A DNA stretch of 64,000 bases. Source: Novosphingobium rosa NBRC 15208 (GTDB taxonomy: Bacteria > Pseudomonadota > Alphaproteobacteria > Sphingomonadales > Sphingomonadaceae). The stretch is taken from NCBI RefSeq assembly GCF_001598555.1, contig NZ_BCZE01000025.1, positions 48,288 to 112,287 of the forward strand. The letters are read 5' to 3'. The position numbers and the translations under genes are program-made. Shown here piece by piece: positions 24,118-33,604 of this stretch (the stretch's first letter is position 1; every line of letters starts with the position of its first letter). Under the pieces are notes generated by a model. That model did not search any database. It saw only the letters and a list, made by a program, of their open reading frames with translations, and was not told the DNA's origin.

Positions 24118-26931
24118 TCAGTAGCGGAAGCGCACGCCTACGCGGAAATTGCGGCCCAGCGTGTCGTAAAGCACCGGGTTGGTCTGCAGCGTGGAGGAAG
24201 CGATGCCCGCGGCGATGGGCGGATCCTTGTCCAGCAGGTTCTCGATCTTGAAATAGAGTTCCGCCTTGCGCTGGCGGTCGCCCCAGACGGTCAGATTGCC
24301 CGCCAGATCGAAATAGGTCGCCCCGGCGATGTAATTGTTGTCGATGTCGACGCCCGACTTCCAGGTGTTGTCATAGACGCCCGAGGAGACGCTGCGCATC
24401 GTGGCCTGCAGCGATCCGCGATCGCTGTCGTAACCCAGCGTGGTGTAGGTGCGCCATTTGGGGATGGGATAGGTGGCGTTGGGGCCGCCGTTCTCACCCA
24501 CATATTCGATGGTGTTGCCCGCATTGGTGTAGGCATAGTTGAGCGAGCGCGTCGCCAGGAAATGCAGCGAGAAGGCGCCGCTCATGCCCGGGATGATCTT
24601 GTTGGCTTCAAGGCGGTAGGAGGCGTCGAAGTCGATGCCGCGCACCCGCACCGTGGCCAGATTGACCGGGATGCGCAGGATCGAGGTGATGTTCTGGTTG
24701 GCGTCACGCGTCACATAGGAGCAGATCGCCGTCTCGCCCGCCGCGCAGCGGTTGACGATATCGGCCACCGCCAGCGTGGTGATCGCATCCTTCAGGCGGA
24801 TGTTGTAATAATCCACCGAGGCCGAGAAGCCGGGCAGGAAGCGCGGGCGGAACACGCCGCCAAGGCTGAGCGTATCGGCCTTTTCCGGGCGCAGATTGGT
24901 GTTGCCGTTGCTGACGGCGGTGGTGCGCACCGTCACGCCCTTGACCGGATCGGCGACGTCGGTGGCCTGGGTGGCGCCGGCGATGTACATTTCGCTGATC
25001 GAGGGCGCGCGGATGTCGCGGCTGACCACGGCGCGCAGCTTGATGTCGCTGATCGGCTCATAGGTCAGGCCCGCCTTCCACGTCGTGACCATGCCCGAGG
25101 TGGAATAGCTGGTGACGCGCACCGCGCCGTTGAAATCGGCCGACTTGCCCAGCTTGCTGTTCTTGAGCAACGGCACCACCGTTTCGGCAAAGCCTTCGGT
25201 GACGTTGTAGCTGCCGGCATTGGTCTTGTAATTGCCGGTGTACCAGCCGTTGGTCTGCGAGAGCGGATCGCCCACGGCATTGGCGCTTTCGCTGCGATGC
25301 TCCACGCCCGCCGCCAGCGAGATCGGCCCGGCCCAGTTGTGCAGCAGCGTGCCGCTGACCGAGGCGGCGCCCACCTGCTCGGTGATGCCCTGCGACTGCC
25401 AGGCGGTGCCCTTCACATAGTTGATGGCGGCTTGCGAGGCCACGCCATAGCCGAAGATGTTGAGCGGCACGCAGCCGTTCGAAGGATTGGCCAGCGTGGA
25501 GCGGCAGACGACCTGGCCATTGCTGCTGACGGCATCGATGGCCTGCGCGAAATTGGCGACATTGGTGGTGTTGAGCAGCTTGATGGAGAGATCGGTGTGG
25601 CCATACTGGTAATAGGCGTTCCACGTCCAGTTGCTGCCGATCTTGCCTTCCAGCGAGCCGACGATGCGGTAATTGGTGCGGTTGATATCGCTGACCGGGC
25701 GGCCCAGATCATAGGTCGAATAGCCATAGCCGAAGGAGGTCACCCCGGCGGCGGCGGCCTGATTGCGCACGCTCTGCGGCAGGAAGGCGTTGCTGGCCGA
25801 CATGGTGAGGTTGCCCGCATAGCGCTGATAGGCCGCGCTGTTGCGCGCGCCGCTGGAGCCGTAAGACCCTTCCAGCGAGGCGGTGATGTTGTCCGCCACC
25901 TCATAGGTCAGGCGGCCCCAGGCGTTGTCGCGGTCGATGCGCGGCGACAGGGCGATGGTGTTGCCTTCATTCCAGGTGTTGCCGCCCAGCATGAAATTGC
26001 CCGCGATGGTGCCATACTGGAAGGGCGACACCGCGCCACCCGCCAGGAAGTTGGTGCCTTTCAGCGCGGTGTTGGTGATCACGCCGCCCTGCGAGACATT
26101 GTTGTAGTTCACATTGGAGGCCACGATCTGGCGCGGCTTGCCATTGCCCGCCACATAGGCCGGATTGGGCACCAGATAGGTGGCGGTGTACCAGCCGCGA
26201 TTCAGGGCATCGACCCCGTCCTGATGCTCATGCTCATAGCTGAAGAGGATATGGCCCTTGCCGCCCGCGAAGCTCTTGCCTGCCGCGATGCTGGCGTCAT
26301 AGCTCTTGTTGTCGCCGCGGCTGGTGATGCCGCCGTTGATGTTGGCCTTGATGCCGGTGAAGGTGCGGTCGATGATGAAGTTGACCACGCCCGCCACCGC
26401 GTCCGAACCATAGGCCGCCGAAGCGCCGCCGGTCACGATGTCAACGCGCTTGATCAGCGCGGTGGGGATGTTGTTGACGTCCACCGCGCCGGTCTGGGTG
26501 GAGGGCGCCACGCGCTGGTTGTCCACCAGCACCAGCGTGCGGTTGGGGCCAAGCCCGCGCAGATCGAGCAGATTCAGACCGTTCACGCCGGTCGAGGTGT
26601 TGCCATTGCCCACGCGCGAGGTCTGGCTGGGCGAGAGCTGGGGCATCTGGTTGACGTAATCGGCCAGATTGGCCGGGGCCGCCTTGTTGATGGCATCCGC
26701 GCTCACCACGGTCAGCGGGGTGGGGGCATCATAGCCGTCGCGCTTCACGCGTGAGCCGGTGACGATGATGTCCTTGTCGCTGATGGCGTGAGGCGCATCG
26801 GATGCCGGGGCTTCGGCGGCCGGCGCGGCGGCTTGATCTTGCGCCTGAGCCACAGTGGTCGTCAGCGCCAGCATGGTCATGCCGGTGCTGGCCAATGCGC
26901 AAACACGCAGTTGTTTCCATGTCGAAACCAT
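24118..26931 (-). CDS. TonB-dependent receptor, sugar-acid locus
   Basis: 937 residues: signal peptide to about residue 30 (TVAQAQD), an Ala/Pro-rich linker, a plug starting DIIVTGSRVKRDGYDAPTPLTVVSADAI with LLDLRGLGPNRTLVLVDNQRVAPS and GGASAAYGSDAVAGVVNFI, and a long barrel ending in an aromatic residue (FRVGVRFRY). This is the large sphingomonad/Caulobacter/Xanthomonas receptor type often used for plant oligosaccharides and organic compounds. The promoter side (26932-27148) carries CAAT-N11-ATTG at 27021-27039, shared with two other promoters of this locus. The downstream MFS gene suggests a sugar-acid ligand. Confidence 0.92.
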   Translation of the reverse strand: MVSTWKQLRVCALASTGMTMLALTTTVAQAQDQAAAPAAEAPASDAPHAISDKDIIVTGSRVKRDGYDAPTPLTVVSADAINKAAPANLADYVNQMPQLSPSQTSRVGNGNTSTGVNGLNLLDLRGLGPNRTLVLVDNQRVAPSTQTGAVDVNNIPTALIKRVDIVTGGASAAYGSDAVAGVVNFIIDRTFTGIKANINGGITSRGDNKSYDASIAAGKSFAGGKGHILFSYEHEHQDGVDALNRGWYTATYLVPNPAYVAGNGKPRQIVASNVNYNNVSQGGVITNTALKGTNFLAGGAVSPFQYGTIAGNFMLGGNTWNEGNTIALSPRIDRDNAWGRLTYEVADNITASLEGSYGSSGARNSAAYQRYAGNLTMSASNAFLPQSVRNQAAAAGVTSFGYGYSTYDLGRPVSDINRTNYRIVGSLEGKIGSNWTWNAYYQYGHTDLSIKLLNTTNVANFAQAIDAVSSNGQVVCRSTLANPSNGCVPLNIFGYGVASQAAINYVKGTAWQSQGITEQVGAASVSGTLLHNWAGPISLAAGVEHRSESANAVGDPLSQTNGWYTGNYKTNAGSYNVTEGFAETVVPLLKNSKLGKSADFNGAVRVTSYSTSGMVTTWKAGLTYEPISDIKLRAVVSRDIRAPSISEMYIAGATQATDVADPVKGVTVRTTAVSNGNTNLRPEKADTLSLGGVFRPRFLPGFSASVDYYNIRLKDAITTLAVADIVNRCAAGETAICSYVTRDANQNITSILRIPVNLATVRVRGIDFDASYRLEANKIIPGMSGAFSLHFLATRSLNYAYTNAGNTIEYVGENGGPNATYPIPKWRTYTTLGYDSDRGSLQATMRSVSSGVYDNTWKSGVDIDNNYIAGATYFDLAGNLTVWGDRQRKAELYFKIENLLDKDPPIAAGIASSTLQTNPVLYDTLGRNFRVGVRFRY

Positions 26932-27020
26932 CTCTCATCCCTCCCAAGTGCCGTTGCCCGCTCTGCGGTGTTCTTCGGCGTTTCTTCCCCACCGGTGTCG
27001 GGCATCCCGGCCCGCTCGTC

Positions 27021-27039
27021 CAATGCCCAGCCGCGATTG
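27021..27039. promoter_or_regulatory. LysR-type box upstream of the TonB receptor gene
   Basis: CAATGCCCAGCCGCGATTG forms CAAT-N11-ATTG, a T-N11-A dyad of the kind bound by LysR proteins. Similar sites lie at 28387-28405 and 30743-30761. It is 90 bp upstream of the receptor start. Confidence 0.5.
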
Positions 27040-27115
27040 ACCTATTCGCAGGCGGTATTGATGCCACCGGTGTCAATGTCGATTTTTATGGCCTGTTTAA
27101 CGCCGGGCACGGCGG

Positions 27116-27139
27116 AAGGGGCCGGAAAACCGACCCCTT
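27116..27139 (-). terminator. Hairpin after the talarate/galactarate-dehydratase-type gene
   Basis: AAGGGGCCGG (27116-27125), loop AAAA, CCGACCCCTT (27130-27139): a 10-bp stem with one mismatch or G-U, 9 nt beyond the stop of the leftward gene. There is no T tract, so termination is only likely. Confidence 0.45.
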
Positions 27140-27148
27140 CGAAGGTTT

Positions 27149-28300
27149 TCATCCATGCGCGTGATCGGTGCAGCCCTTCGCGTCGATCCGGCACGAGGCT
27201 TCGGTCCAGGCGCGGGCCTGTTCCGAAAGCGTCACGCCCAGACCGGGCCGCTCCGACAGCATCATCAGGCCACCTTCCAGAATCTGCCGCTCATTGAACA
27301 GCGGGTCCAGCCAGTCGAAATGCTCGACCCAGGCATTGTGCGGATAGGCGGCGGAGACATGGACATGGATTTCCATGGCGAAATGCGGCGCCATCATCAG
27401 CCCCGCCTGCTCGGCGCGGGCGGTCACGCGCTGAAACTGGGTGATGCCGCCCACGCGCGCGGCGTCGGGCTGGATGAAGTCCACCGCGCGCGCATCGATC
27501 ATCGCGAAATGCTCAGCAGCGCTCACCAGCATCTCGCCCGAGGCGATCGGCGTGTCGATGGCGGCCGCCAGCGCGGCATGGCCCTCGATATCATAGGCGT
27601 CGAGCGGCTCCTCGATCCAGACGAGGCCATATTGCTCCATGGCGCGGCTCATGCGCAGGGCGGTGGGGCGGTCCCACTGCTGGTTGGCGTCGACCATCAG
27701 CGCCACGCGACCATCGATCTGCCTGGCCACCGCATCCAGACGCGTCAGATCGACCTTCGAGTCAGGATGGCCGACCTTGATCTTGATGCCGCCGATGCCG
27801 CTGGCGATGCTCTTCTCGACATTCTCAAGCACCTCCTCCAGCGGCGAGGACAGGAACCCGCCCGAGGTGTTGTAGCTGGGCACGCCATCGCGCCATGCCC
27901 CCAGCAGGCGGCCCAGCGGCAGACCGGCGCGCTTGGCCTTCAGATCCCACAGGGCGATGTCGATGGCGGCGATCGCCTGCGTCGAAAGCCCCGAGCGGCC
28001 CACCGAGGCGCCCGCCCAGACCAGCTTGTTCCAGATGCGGCCGATGTCGGCGGGGTTCTCGCCGATGATGCTGTCGGCCACCTCGCGCGCATGGGCATAC
28101 ATGCCGGGGCCGCCCGCGCGCTTGGAATAGGAGAAGCCGAGGCCGGTGTGGCCTTCTTCCGTCTCGATCTCGGCGAACAGCATGGCCACGCGGGTCAGCG
28201 GCTTCTGACGCCCGGTGAGGACCTTGGCATCGGAAATCGGCGTGGCCAGCGGCACCCACGCCAGGCTGAGCGTGATGGCTGCGATACGATCGTTGGGCAT
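27149..28300 (-). CDS. Enolase-superfamily dehydratase of the L-talarate/galactarate type
   Basis: 383 residues from ATG 28298-28300 (GAGGAT upstream). The N-terminal capping domain is followed by a TIM barrel with KIKVG (acid/base Lys pair), metal ligands Asp in MVDANQQWD, Glu in WIEEPLDAYD and Glu in IASGEM, and the Asp-His dyad in FIQPDAARVGG and MAPHFAMEIHVH. This is the mandelate-racemase subgroup, and overall similarity is best to L-talarate/galactarate dehydratase, which yields 5-keto-4-deoxy-D-glucarate, the substrate of the KdgD encoded at 33605. It is divergent from a glucarate-dehydratase-like gene across 160 bp containing a LysR-type box. The exact diastereomer preference cannot be read from sequence. 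Confidence 0.85.
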   Translation of the reverse strand: MPNDRIAAITLSLAWVPLATPISDAKVLTGRQKPLTRVAMLFAEIETEEGHTGLGFSYSKRAGGPGMYAHAREVADSIIGENPADIGRIWNKLVWAGASVGRSGLSTQAIAAIDIALWDLKAKRAGLPLGRLLGAWRDGVPSYNTSGGFLSSPLEEVLENVEKSIASGIGGIKIKVGHPDSKVDLTRLDAVARQIDGRVALMVDANQQWDRPTALRMSRAMEQYGLVWIEEPLDAYDIEGHAALAAAIDTPIASGEMLVSAAEHFAMIDARAVDFIQPDAARVGGITQFQRVTARAEQAGLMMAPHFAMEIHVHVSAAYPHNAWVEHFDWLDPLFNERQILEGGLMMLSERPGLGVTLSEQARAWTEASCRIDAKGCTDHAHG

Positions 28301-28386
28301 GCTGATCCTCGTCTCGGTTCTGACTTTCGTTGCCTGCACCATTGCGAGGGGCAAGGCGAAGGATCAACGCCCAAGGCAGCATCGCT

Positions 28387-28405
28387 CGATAGTGGATGGG
28401 CATTG
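28387..28405. promoter_or_regulatory. LysR-type box between the two divergent dehydratase genes
   Basis: On the minus strand the sequence is CAATGCCCATCCACTATCG, 15 of 19 identical to the box at 27021-27039 and keeping the T-N11-A core. It lies between the starts at 28300 (minus) and 28461 (plus). Confidence 0.45.
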
Positions 28406-28460
28406 GTCTTGATGCGAGCTGCGCGCCATGTCCTGCTGCAAAGCCATAGGGAGAGAGTTT

Positions 28461-29732
28461 GTGACCACCATCACCGGCGTGCGCGTGACGCCCATCGCCT
28501 TTCGCGATCCGCCACTGCTCAATGCGGCGGGGATTCATGAGCCCTATGCCCTGCGCTCGATCATCGAGGTCGAGGCGGGCGCGCTGCTTGGTCTGGGTGA
28601 AAGCTATGGCGATGCCCCGGTGCTGGCCGCGCTGACAGCCATCGCTCCAGCGCTGGTCGGGCTGGACATCCACGATCTCAACGGGCTGGAGCGGGTCATC
28701 AAGGAAGAGCTGGCCAAACTGCCCGCAGCCAAGGCCGGTGCGGAGCTGGCGCCCGGATCGCAGCCCTCGCGCCTGCTGGCCAATTGCTTTTCGGCCTTCG
28801 AGGTCGCCCTGCTGGACCTTCAGGCCAAAGCGGCGGGCCTGCCGCTGCACGCCCTGCTGGGCGGCGCGGTGCGGCGCGAGGTGCCCTTCAGCGCCTATCT
28901 CTTCTTCAAATACGGGCGCCACATCGAGCCCGAGGAAGCCCCGGATGAATGGGGCGAAGCCATCACCCCCGAGCAGATCGTGGCGCAGGCCAGACGCATG
29001 ATCGACATGTATGGCTTCGGCTCGATCAAGCTGAAGGCGGGCACCCTGCCTCCCGAGGTGGAGATCGCCAGCATCGAGGCCCTGTCCAAGGCCTTCCCCG
29101 GCCTGCCGCTGCGCATCGACCCCAATGGCGCCTGGTCGATGCAGACCGCGCTGGACGCCGCCGAGAAGCTTGGCCCGCTGATCGAATATTACGAAGATCC
29201 GGTGGCCGGGTTGGACGGCATGGCGCACTTGCACCGCGAAACCGGCCTGCCGCTGGCCACCAATATGGTGGTCATCAGCTTCGACGGCTTCCGGGAAAGC
29301 ATCAAGCGCAATTCGGTGCAGATCGTTCTCTCGGACCACCACTATTGGGGCGGCTTGCGCGCCAGCCAGAATCTGGCCGCCATGTGCCGCACCTTCAACC
29401 TTGGCCTTTCGATGCATTCCAACTCGCATCTGGGGATCAGCCTGATGGCCATGGCGCATCTCGCCGCCGCCACGCCGAATCTCTCCTACGCCTGCGACAC
29501 GCATTATCCATGGGTGGAGGATGCCGATGAGGTCGTGGTGGGCGGCAAGGTGCCAATCAGCGGCGGCTGCGTGCGGGTGGGCGATACGCCGGGCCTTGGC
29601 GTGGAGCTGGACCGCGAGCGCCTCGCCCGCGCCCATGCCACCTTCAACCGCATCGCCATCCGCACCCGTGACGATCTGGGCCAGATGCGCAAATACGATC
29701 CCGGCTTTTCCGGCAAGCAGCCCAGATATTGA
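28461..29732 (+). CDS. Glucarate-dehydratase-like enolase-superfamily enzyme
   Basis: 423 residues from GTG 28461, chosen because GGGAGAGAG lies 6 nt upstream and VTTITGVRVTPIAF is a normal family N-terminus. The barrel shows the GlucD pattern: KLKAGTLPP (KxK), RIDPNGAW, EYYEDPVAG, LATNMVVISF, VLSDHHYWGG and SMHSNSHLGISLMAMAHLAAA. Glucarate dehydratases convert D-glucarate or L-idarate to 5-keto-4-deoxyglucarate. It differs enough from the second, more canonical GudD at 32263 that a distinct acid sugar is likely. Downstream by 100 bp is a LysR gene on the same strand, which may belong to the same transcript. Confidence 0.85.
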   Translation: MTTITGVRVTPIAFRDPPLLNAAGIHEPYALRSIIEVEAGALLGLGESYGDAPVLAALTAIAPALVGLDIHDLNGLERVIKEELAKLPAAKAGAELAPGSQPSRLLANCFSAFEVALLDLQAKAAGLPLHALLGGAVRREVPFSAYLFFKYGRHIEPEEAPDEWGEAITPEQIVAQARRMIDMYGFGSIKLKAGTLPPEVEIASIEALSKAFPGLPLRIDPNGAWSMQTALDAAEKLGPLIEYYEDPVAGLDGMAHLHRETGLPLATNMVVISFDGFRESIKRNSVQIVLSDHHYWGGLRASQNLAAMCRTFNLGLSMHSNSHLGISLMAMAHLAAATPNLSYACDTHYPWVEDADEVVVGGKVPISGGCVRVGDTPGLGVELDRERLARAHATFNRIAIRTRDDLGQMRKYDPGFSGKQPRY

Positions 29733-29832
29733 GACCTATGCCCCTTCCCCATACCGGCAATACCGTCCGAAAGGCTTGTATCCTGCCCGCGCTTGGCCGA
29801 TGGTGAGCGCATAGGGTGAGGAAGGGGCGCAT

Positions 29833-30720
29833 GTGTTTGAACTGATCCAGCTCCGCTGCTTTGTGGCAGTGGCGGAAGAATTGCATTTCGGGCGCGCCTC
29901 GCAGCGGCTCAACATGACGCAGCCGCCGCTCTCGCGCCATATTCAGGTGCTCGAACGCATCATGAAGGTGGAGCTGTTCCACCGCTCCAGCCGCTCGGTC
30001 AAGCTGACGGCGGCGGGGATGGCCTTCCTGCCCGAGGCGCGCCGTGTGGTCCATCTGGCCGACAGCGCCATTGCCACCGCCCGCGCCGCCGCGGAAGGCA
30101 AGCAGGGGCTGGTCAGCCTGGGCTTCACCGCCGCCTCGGGCTACAGCTTCCTGCCGCGTTTTATCGCCAATGCCCAGCAGGCCGCGCCCGATGTGCGCTT
30201 TGTGCTGAAGGAAATGGTCTCGGGCGAGCAGCTCGACAGCCTGCTGGCCGGGCGGATCGATCTGGGCTTCCTGCGCCCGCCCGTGCGCCACCCCGATCTG
30301 GAATCGCTGCCGGTGCTGCGCGAGCGCTTTATCGTCTGCTCCCCCGCCAGCGTGCCCGAGGGTGACCGCCCCCGCCGCCTCGCCGATTTCGACAATCTGC
30401 CCTTCATCATGTATGCGCCTGACAAGGCCCGCTATTTCCACGATCTGCTGGTGGGCCTGTTCACCGGCGCCAGGGCCGAGCCGCGCCATGTGCAGTATCT
30501 GGCGCAAATCCACACGATCCTGATGCTGGTGGGCGCGGGGCATGGCTATGCGCTGGTGCCCGAAAGCTCTCGCCGGCTGCATCCCGATGGCGTGGTCTTC
30601 TCCGAAATGGAGGAGGCCGAGCCCGTGGTGGAACTCCACGCCGCCTGGACCCGCGATGCCGACAATCCCGCCCTGCTGGCGCTGGTGCCCAGGCTGGAGG
30701 CGCTTTGCGCGGCGGATTGA
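29833..30720 (+). CDS. LysR-family regulator in the aldarate locus
   Basis: 295 residues from GTG 29833. The helix-turn-helix is at about 1-60 (MFELIQLRCFVAVAEELHFGRASQRLNMTQPPLSRHIQVLE, a BenM/CatR-like N-terminus), followed by the effector domain with LVSLGFTAASGYSFLPRFI and GRIDLGFLRPPV. The ATG two bases earlier is out of frame. It sits between the glucarate-dehydratase-like gene and the mannonate-dehydratase-like gene and is the best candidate to bind the CAAT-N11-ATTG boxes at 27021, 28387 and 30743. The gap before it contains GCCCCTTCC / GGAAGGGGC arms near its two ends (about 29740-29829), which could be autoregulatory. Confidence 0.92.
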   Translation: MFELIQLRCFVAVAEELHFGRASQRLNMTQPPLSRHIQVLERIMKVELFHRSSRSVKLTAAGMAFLPEARRVVHLADSAIATARAAAEGKQGLVSLGFTAASGYSFLPRFIANAQQAAPDVRFVLKEMVSGEQLDSLLAGRIDLGFLRPPVRHPDLESLPVLRERFIVCSPASVPEGDRPRRLADFDNLPFIMYAPDKARYFHDLLVGLFTGARAEPRHVQYLAQIHTILMLVGAGHGYALVPESSRRLHPDGVVFSEMEEAEPVVELHAAWTRDADNPALLALVPRLEALCAAD

Positions 30721-30742
30721 TCGATAGCGCAGCCGCATCGCT

Positions 30743-30761
30743 TCATGCCCAGTCGCGATTG
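30743..30761. promoter_or_regulatory. LysR-type box upstream of the mannonate-dehydratase-like gene
   Basis: TCATGCCCAGTCGCGATTG matches the box at 27021-27039 at 16 of 19 positions, including the T-N11-A core. It lies 54 bp upstream of the start at 30815. Confidence 0.5.
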
Positions 30762-30814
30762 TTGAGGCGCGCCGGGCCGACCTAAAGTCCTGCCATCAAA
30801 ACAGGAGAGGACTG

Positions 30815-31939
30815 ATGGATCGACGCGACTTTCTGGCCAGCATCGGCGCGGGAGCAGCCGCCGGCAGCGCAGTGGGCGCGGGCCTGCCCGCCTATGCCGC
30901 CACCGCTGCAAAACACCCTAGCCCCGGCGCCCGTCCAAAACTGCTGATGAAGCTGGGGTGCCAGAGCAGCCCGTCCAATGACGAGCATTTCGCCTTCCTC
31001 GCCCGTTATGGCGTCACCCATATCGCGGCGGAGGGCGAACGCTCGCAAGGCCGCCTCTATTCCACCGCCGATGAGGTGAAAGCGGTGCGCGAGATGGCCG
31101 AAAGGCACAAGCTGACGCTGGCCATCTTCCACCCGCTGCTCCTGCCCTCCAGCCATATCGACAAGGAGGCCCACGGCGGCATCATGCTGGCCAGCAGCCC
31201 CGAGCGCGAGCGGGAGGTGGAAGCCTTCCAAAACCAGATCCGCGCCTGCGCGGCGGCGGGCGTGCCCTGCATCAAATACAACATGAGCCTGCTGGGCGTG
31301 CTGCGCAACCACCATGAACAAGGCCGGGGCGATGCCATGTTCTCCGCCTGGGACGAGGCCAGCGCCAAGCCCCAGCCGCCCCTCACCCGCGCCGGTCCCG
31401 TCAATGCCGAGCAGTTCTGGGAGCGCATCACCTGGTTCCTCGATCACGTCGTGCCCGTCGCCAATGAGTACAAGGTGCGCATCGCCTGCCACCCGCAAGA
31501 CCCCGGCGTGGGGCCCCAAGGCTACCAGAGTATCAACCGCGTGCTGGGCACGGTGGAAGGCCTGAAGCATTTCATCTCGATCCGCGAGAGCGCCTATCAC
31601 GGCCTGAATTTCTGCCAGGGCACGATCAGCGAGGATCTGGAACGCCCAGCCGAGCAGATCTTCGACGTGATCCGCTATTTCGGCACGCGCAAGAAGATCT
31701 TCAACGTCCACTTCCGCAACATCGTCGGCCATCGCGGCCACTTCCGCGAGGCCTTCCCCGACGAGGGCGATGTCGATCTCTACAAGGCACTGATGACCTA
31801 TGCCGAAGTAGGCTACGACGGCATGCTGATGCCCGACCACGTTCCCGAAATCCCCGGCCACCCCGAGGCCGCGTTGCAGAGCTTCGCCTTCGCCTATGGC
31901 CATATTCGCGGCCTGATGCAGGCCGCCCAGCACGCTTAA
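30815..31939 (+). CDS. Tat-exported mannonate-dehydratase-like (UxuA-fold) protein
   Basis: 374 residues. The first residues, MDRRDFLASIGAGAAAGSAV, form a twin-arginine signal with cleavage near AYAAT. The rest is a TIM barrel with the hallmarks of mannonate dehydratase: CHPQDPG (metal Cys and His), LNFCQGTISE, FNVHFRNI, FPDEGDVDLYKALMTYAEVGYDGMLMPDHVP. UxuA normally dehydrates D-mannonate to 2-keto-3-deoxygluconate in the cytoplasm and has no signal peptide, so export is the odd feature. It could be a periplasmic isomerase or dehydratase of the AP-endonuclease-2 superfamily with a different substrate. It has its own LysR-type box upstream and is followed by a REPIN-like element. Confidence 0.82.
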   Translation: MDRRDFLASIGAGAAAGSAVGAGLPAYAATAAKHPSPGARPKLLMKLGCQSSPSNDEHFAFLARYGVTHIAAEGERSQGRLYSTADEVKAVREMAERHKLTLAIFHPLLLPSSHIDKEAHGGIMLASSPEREREVEAFQNQIRACAAAGVPCIKYNMSLLGVLRNHHEQGRGDAMFSAWDEASAKPQPPLTRAGPVNAEQFWERITWFLDHVVPVANEYKVRIACHPQDPGVGPQGYQSINRVLGTVEGLKHFISIRESAYHGLNFCQGTISEDLERPAEQIFDVIRYFGTRKKIFNVHFRNIVGHRGHFREAFPDEGDVDLYKALMTYAEVGYDGMLMPDHVPEIPGHPEAALQSFAFAYGHIRGLMQAAQHA

Positions 31940-32010
31940 AAAGACGGGCTGGAGGCCGGGGAGGCTTCCAGCCCGAAGGCAGGGTTTGGAATTTTGTAGA
32001 AGAAAGGAAA

Positions 32011-32242
32011 GATGCGAGGGGGTTACCCCCTCGCGCTCCCATTCCGTCTCCCGACGAGAAGGTGGTGGCGCCGAATTGAAGCGCCCCACCTCTCCACCTG
32101 CACCACCTGAGGCGCCGCAGGCTCTCAATCCTTCAGCGCTGCGCTGCGAATACTGCCTGCGGCGCTGCAAACGTTGCTCCAAGGCCGAACCCTATGCGCA
32201 ACGTAGACATTAAAGGGAGCGCGAGGGTTATGACCCTCGCAT
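32011..32242. repeat. REPIN-like paired-hairpin element
   Basis: Left hairpin 32011-32040 (stem GCGAGGGGG / CCCCCTCGC, then GCTCCC) and right hairpin 32215-32242 (GGGAGC, then stem GCGAGGGT / ACCCTCGC) are inverted copies of one unit, each a hairpin by itself, with about 170 bp between. The same architecture recurs at 53486-53645. It fills the 323-bp gap between two convergent genes; I see no gene in it. It may terminate transcripts from both sides. Confidence 0.8.
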
Positions 32243-32262
32243 TTAATCCCTTCTAAACTCCT

Positions 32263-33603
32263 TCAACGCACCAAAGCGGGCTTCTTGTTATCGAAAGTCC
32301 AGCCCGGGATCAGATATTGCATCGAAGCCGCATCGTCGCGCGCACCAAGCCCATGGCGCTGATACAGCTCATGCGCGGCTGCCAACCGGTCCTCATCCAG
32401 AACCAGACCAAGGCCCGGCTTCGACGACAGATCGACATGACCGTCCACGATCCTCGGCGGATCTTGGGTCAAGGCCGCGCCATCCTGCCAGATCCAGTGC
32501 GTATCGATGGCCGTCACCTTGCTGGGAGCCGCCGCCGCGCAATGGGTGAACATCGCCAGCGAAATGTCGAAGTGATTGTTCGAGTGGCTGCCCCAGGTCA
32601 GGCCGAAGGCATCGCAGAGATGAGCGACGCGCACCGCGCCTTCCATCGTCCAGAAATGCGGATCGGCCAGCGGGATGTCCACCGACTGCAGCGACAGCGA
32701 ATGCGCCATCTGCCGCCAGTCCGTGGCGATCATGTTGGTTGCGGTCGGCAGGCCGGTGGCGCGGCGGAACTCGGCCATCACCTCGCGGCCCGAAAAGCCG
32801 TTCTCCGCGCCGCAGGGGTCTTCGGCATAGGCCAGCACATCGCCCAGCGGCTTCATCAGACGCACGGCTTCCGCCAGAGACCATGCGCCGTTCGGGTCCA
32901 GCGTGATGCGGGCCTCGGGGAAGGCCTCTTTCAGGGCCCGCACCGCCAGCACTTCCTCATCGCCAGGTAGAGCCCCGCCCTTCAGCTTGAAATCGCGGAA
33001 GCCATAGCGCGCCTGAGCCGCCCTGGCCAAAGCCACCACGCCTTCGGGCGTCACCGCCTCGCGGTTGCGCAGGCGGTCCCATGCGTCGGCGCTATCGCTT
33101 TCGTCGCGATAGGGCAGATCGGTCTTTGCTGGGTCCGCAACGTAAAACAGATAACCCAGCATCTCGACCCGGTCGCGATGGCGCCCGGTGCCCAGCAGAT
33201 CGGCCACCGCCACGCCCACATGCTGGCCCAGCAGGTCAAGCATCGCCGCCTCAATAGCGGTCTGGGCGTGGATGGTGGTGCGCAGATCGAAGGTCTGCAG
33301 ACCGCGCCCGCCCGCATCGCGACTGGCGAAGGCCTTGCCCACCTGCGCCACCACGCTGGCATGGGTGCCCAGGGGCTTGCCCACCACCAGCGGGCGCGCG
33401 TCCTCCAGCGTCTGGCGGATCGCCTCGCCGCCGGGGACTTCGCCAAGGCCGGTGCGCCCGTCGCTGTCGGTCAGGATGACGATGTTGCGCGTGAAGAAAG
33501 GCCCGTGAGCCCCCGACAGGTTGAGCAACATCGAATCCTGCCCCGCCACGGGCACGACACGCATGGCGGCAATAACGGGCGCAGCACCCATCAGACCCCC
33601 CAT
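32263..33603 (-). CDS. gudD: Glucarate dehydratase
   Basis: 446 residues, the normal GudD length. Canonical GlucD features: [34 protein letters not shown] (KxK), [60 protein letters not shown] and [20 protein letters not shown] with the catalytic His and Asn. It converts D-glucarate (and L-idarate) to 5-keto-4-deoxy-D-glucarate. The ATG at 33601-33603 is one nucleotide after the kdgD stop, so translation is coupled; an ATG four codons later with a G-rich Shine-Dalgarno is an alternative start. The product goes straight to KdgD encoded upstream. Confidence 0.93.
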   Translation of the reverse strand: MGGLMGAAPVIAAMRVVPVAGQDSMLLNLSGAHGPFFTRNIVILTDSDGRTGLGEVPGGEAIRQTLEDARPLVVGKPLGTHASVVAQVGKAFASRDAGGRGLQTFDLRTTIHAQTAIEAAMLDLLGQHVGVAVADLLGTGRHRDRVEMLGYLFYVADPAKTDLPYRDESDSADAWDRLRNREAVTPEGVVALARAAQARYGFRDFKLKGGALPGDEEVLAVRALKEAFPEARITLDPNGAWSLAEAVRLMKPLGDVLAYAEDPCGAENGFSGREVMAEFRRATGLPTATNMIATDWRQMAHSLSLQSVDIPLADPHFWTMEGAVRVAHLCDAFGLTWGSHSNNHFDISLAMFTHCAAAAPSKVTAIDTHWIWQDGAALTQDPPRIVDGHVDLSSKPGLGLVLDEDRLAAAHELYQRHGLGARDDAASMQYLIPGWTFDNKKPALVR

Positions 33604-33604
33604 T

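Noticed and set aside
24067..26754. An 895-codon open frame antisense to the TonB receptor
   Set aside because: Low-complexity Gly/Ala/His/Arg composition and full overlap with a well-supported receptor gene.
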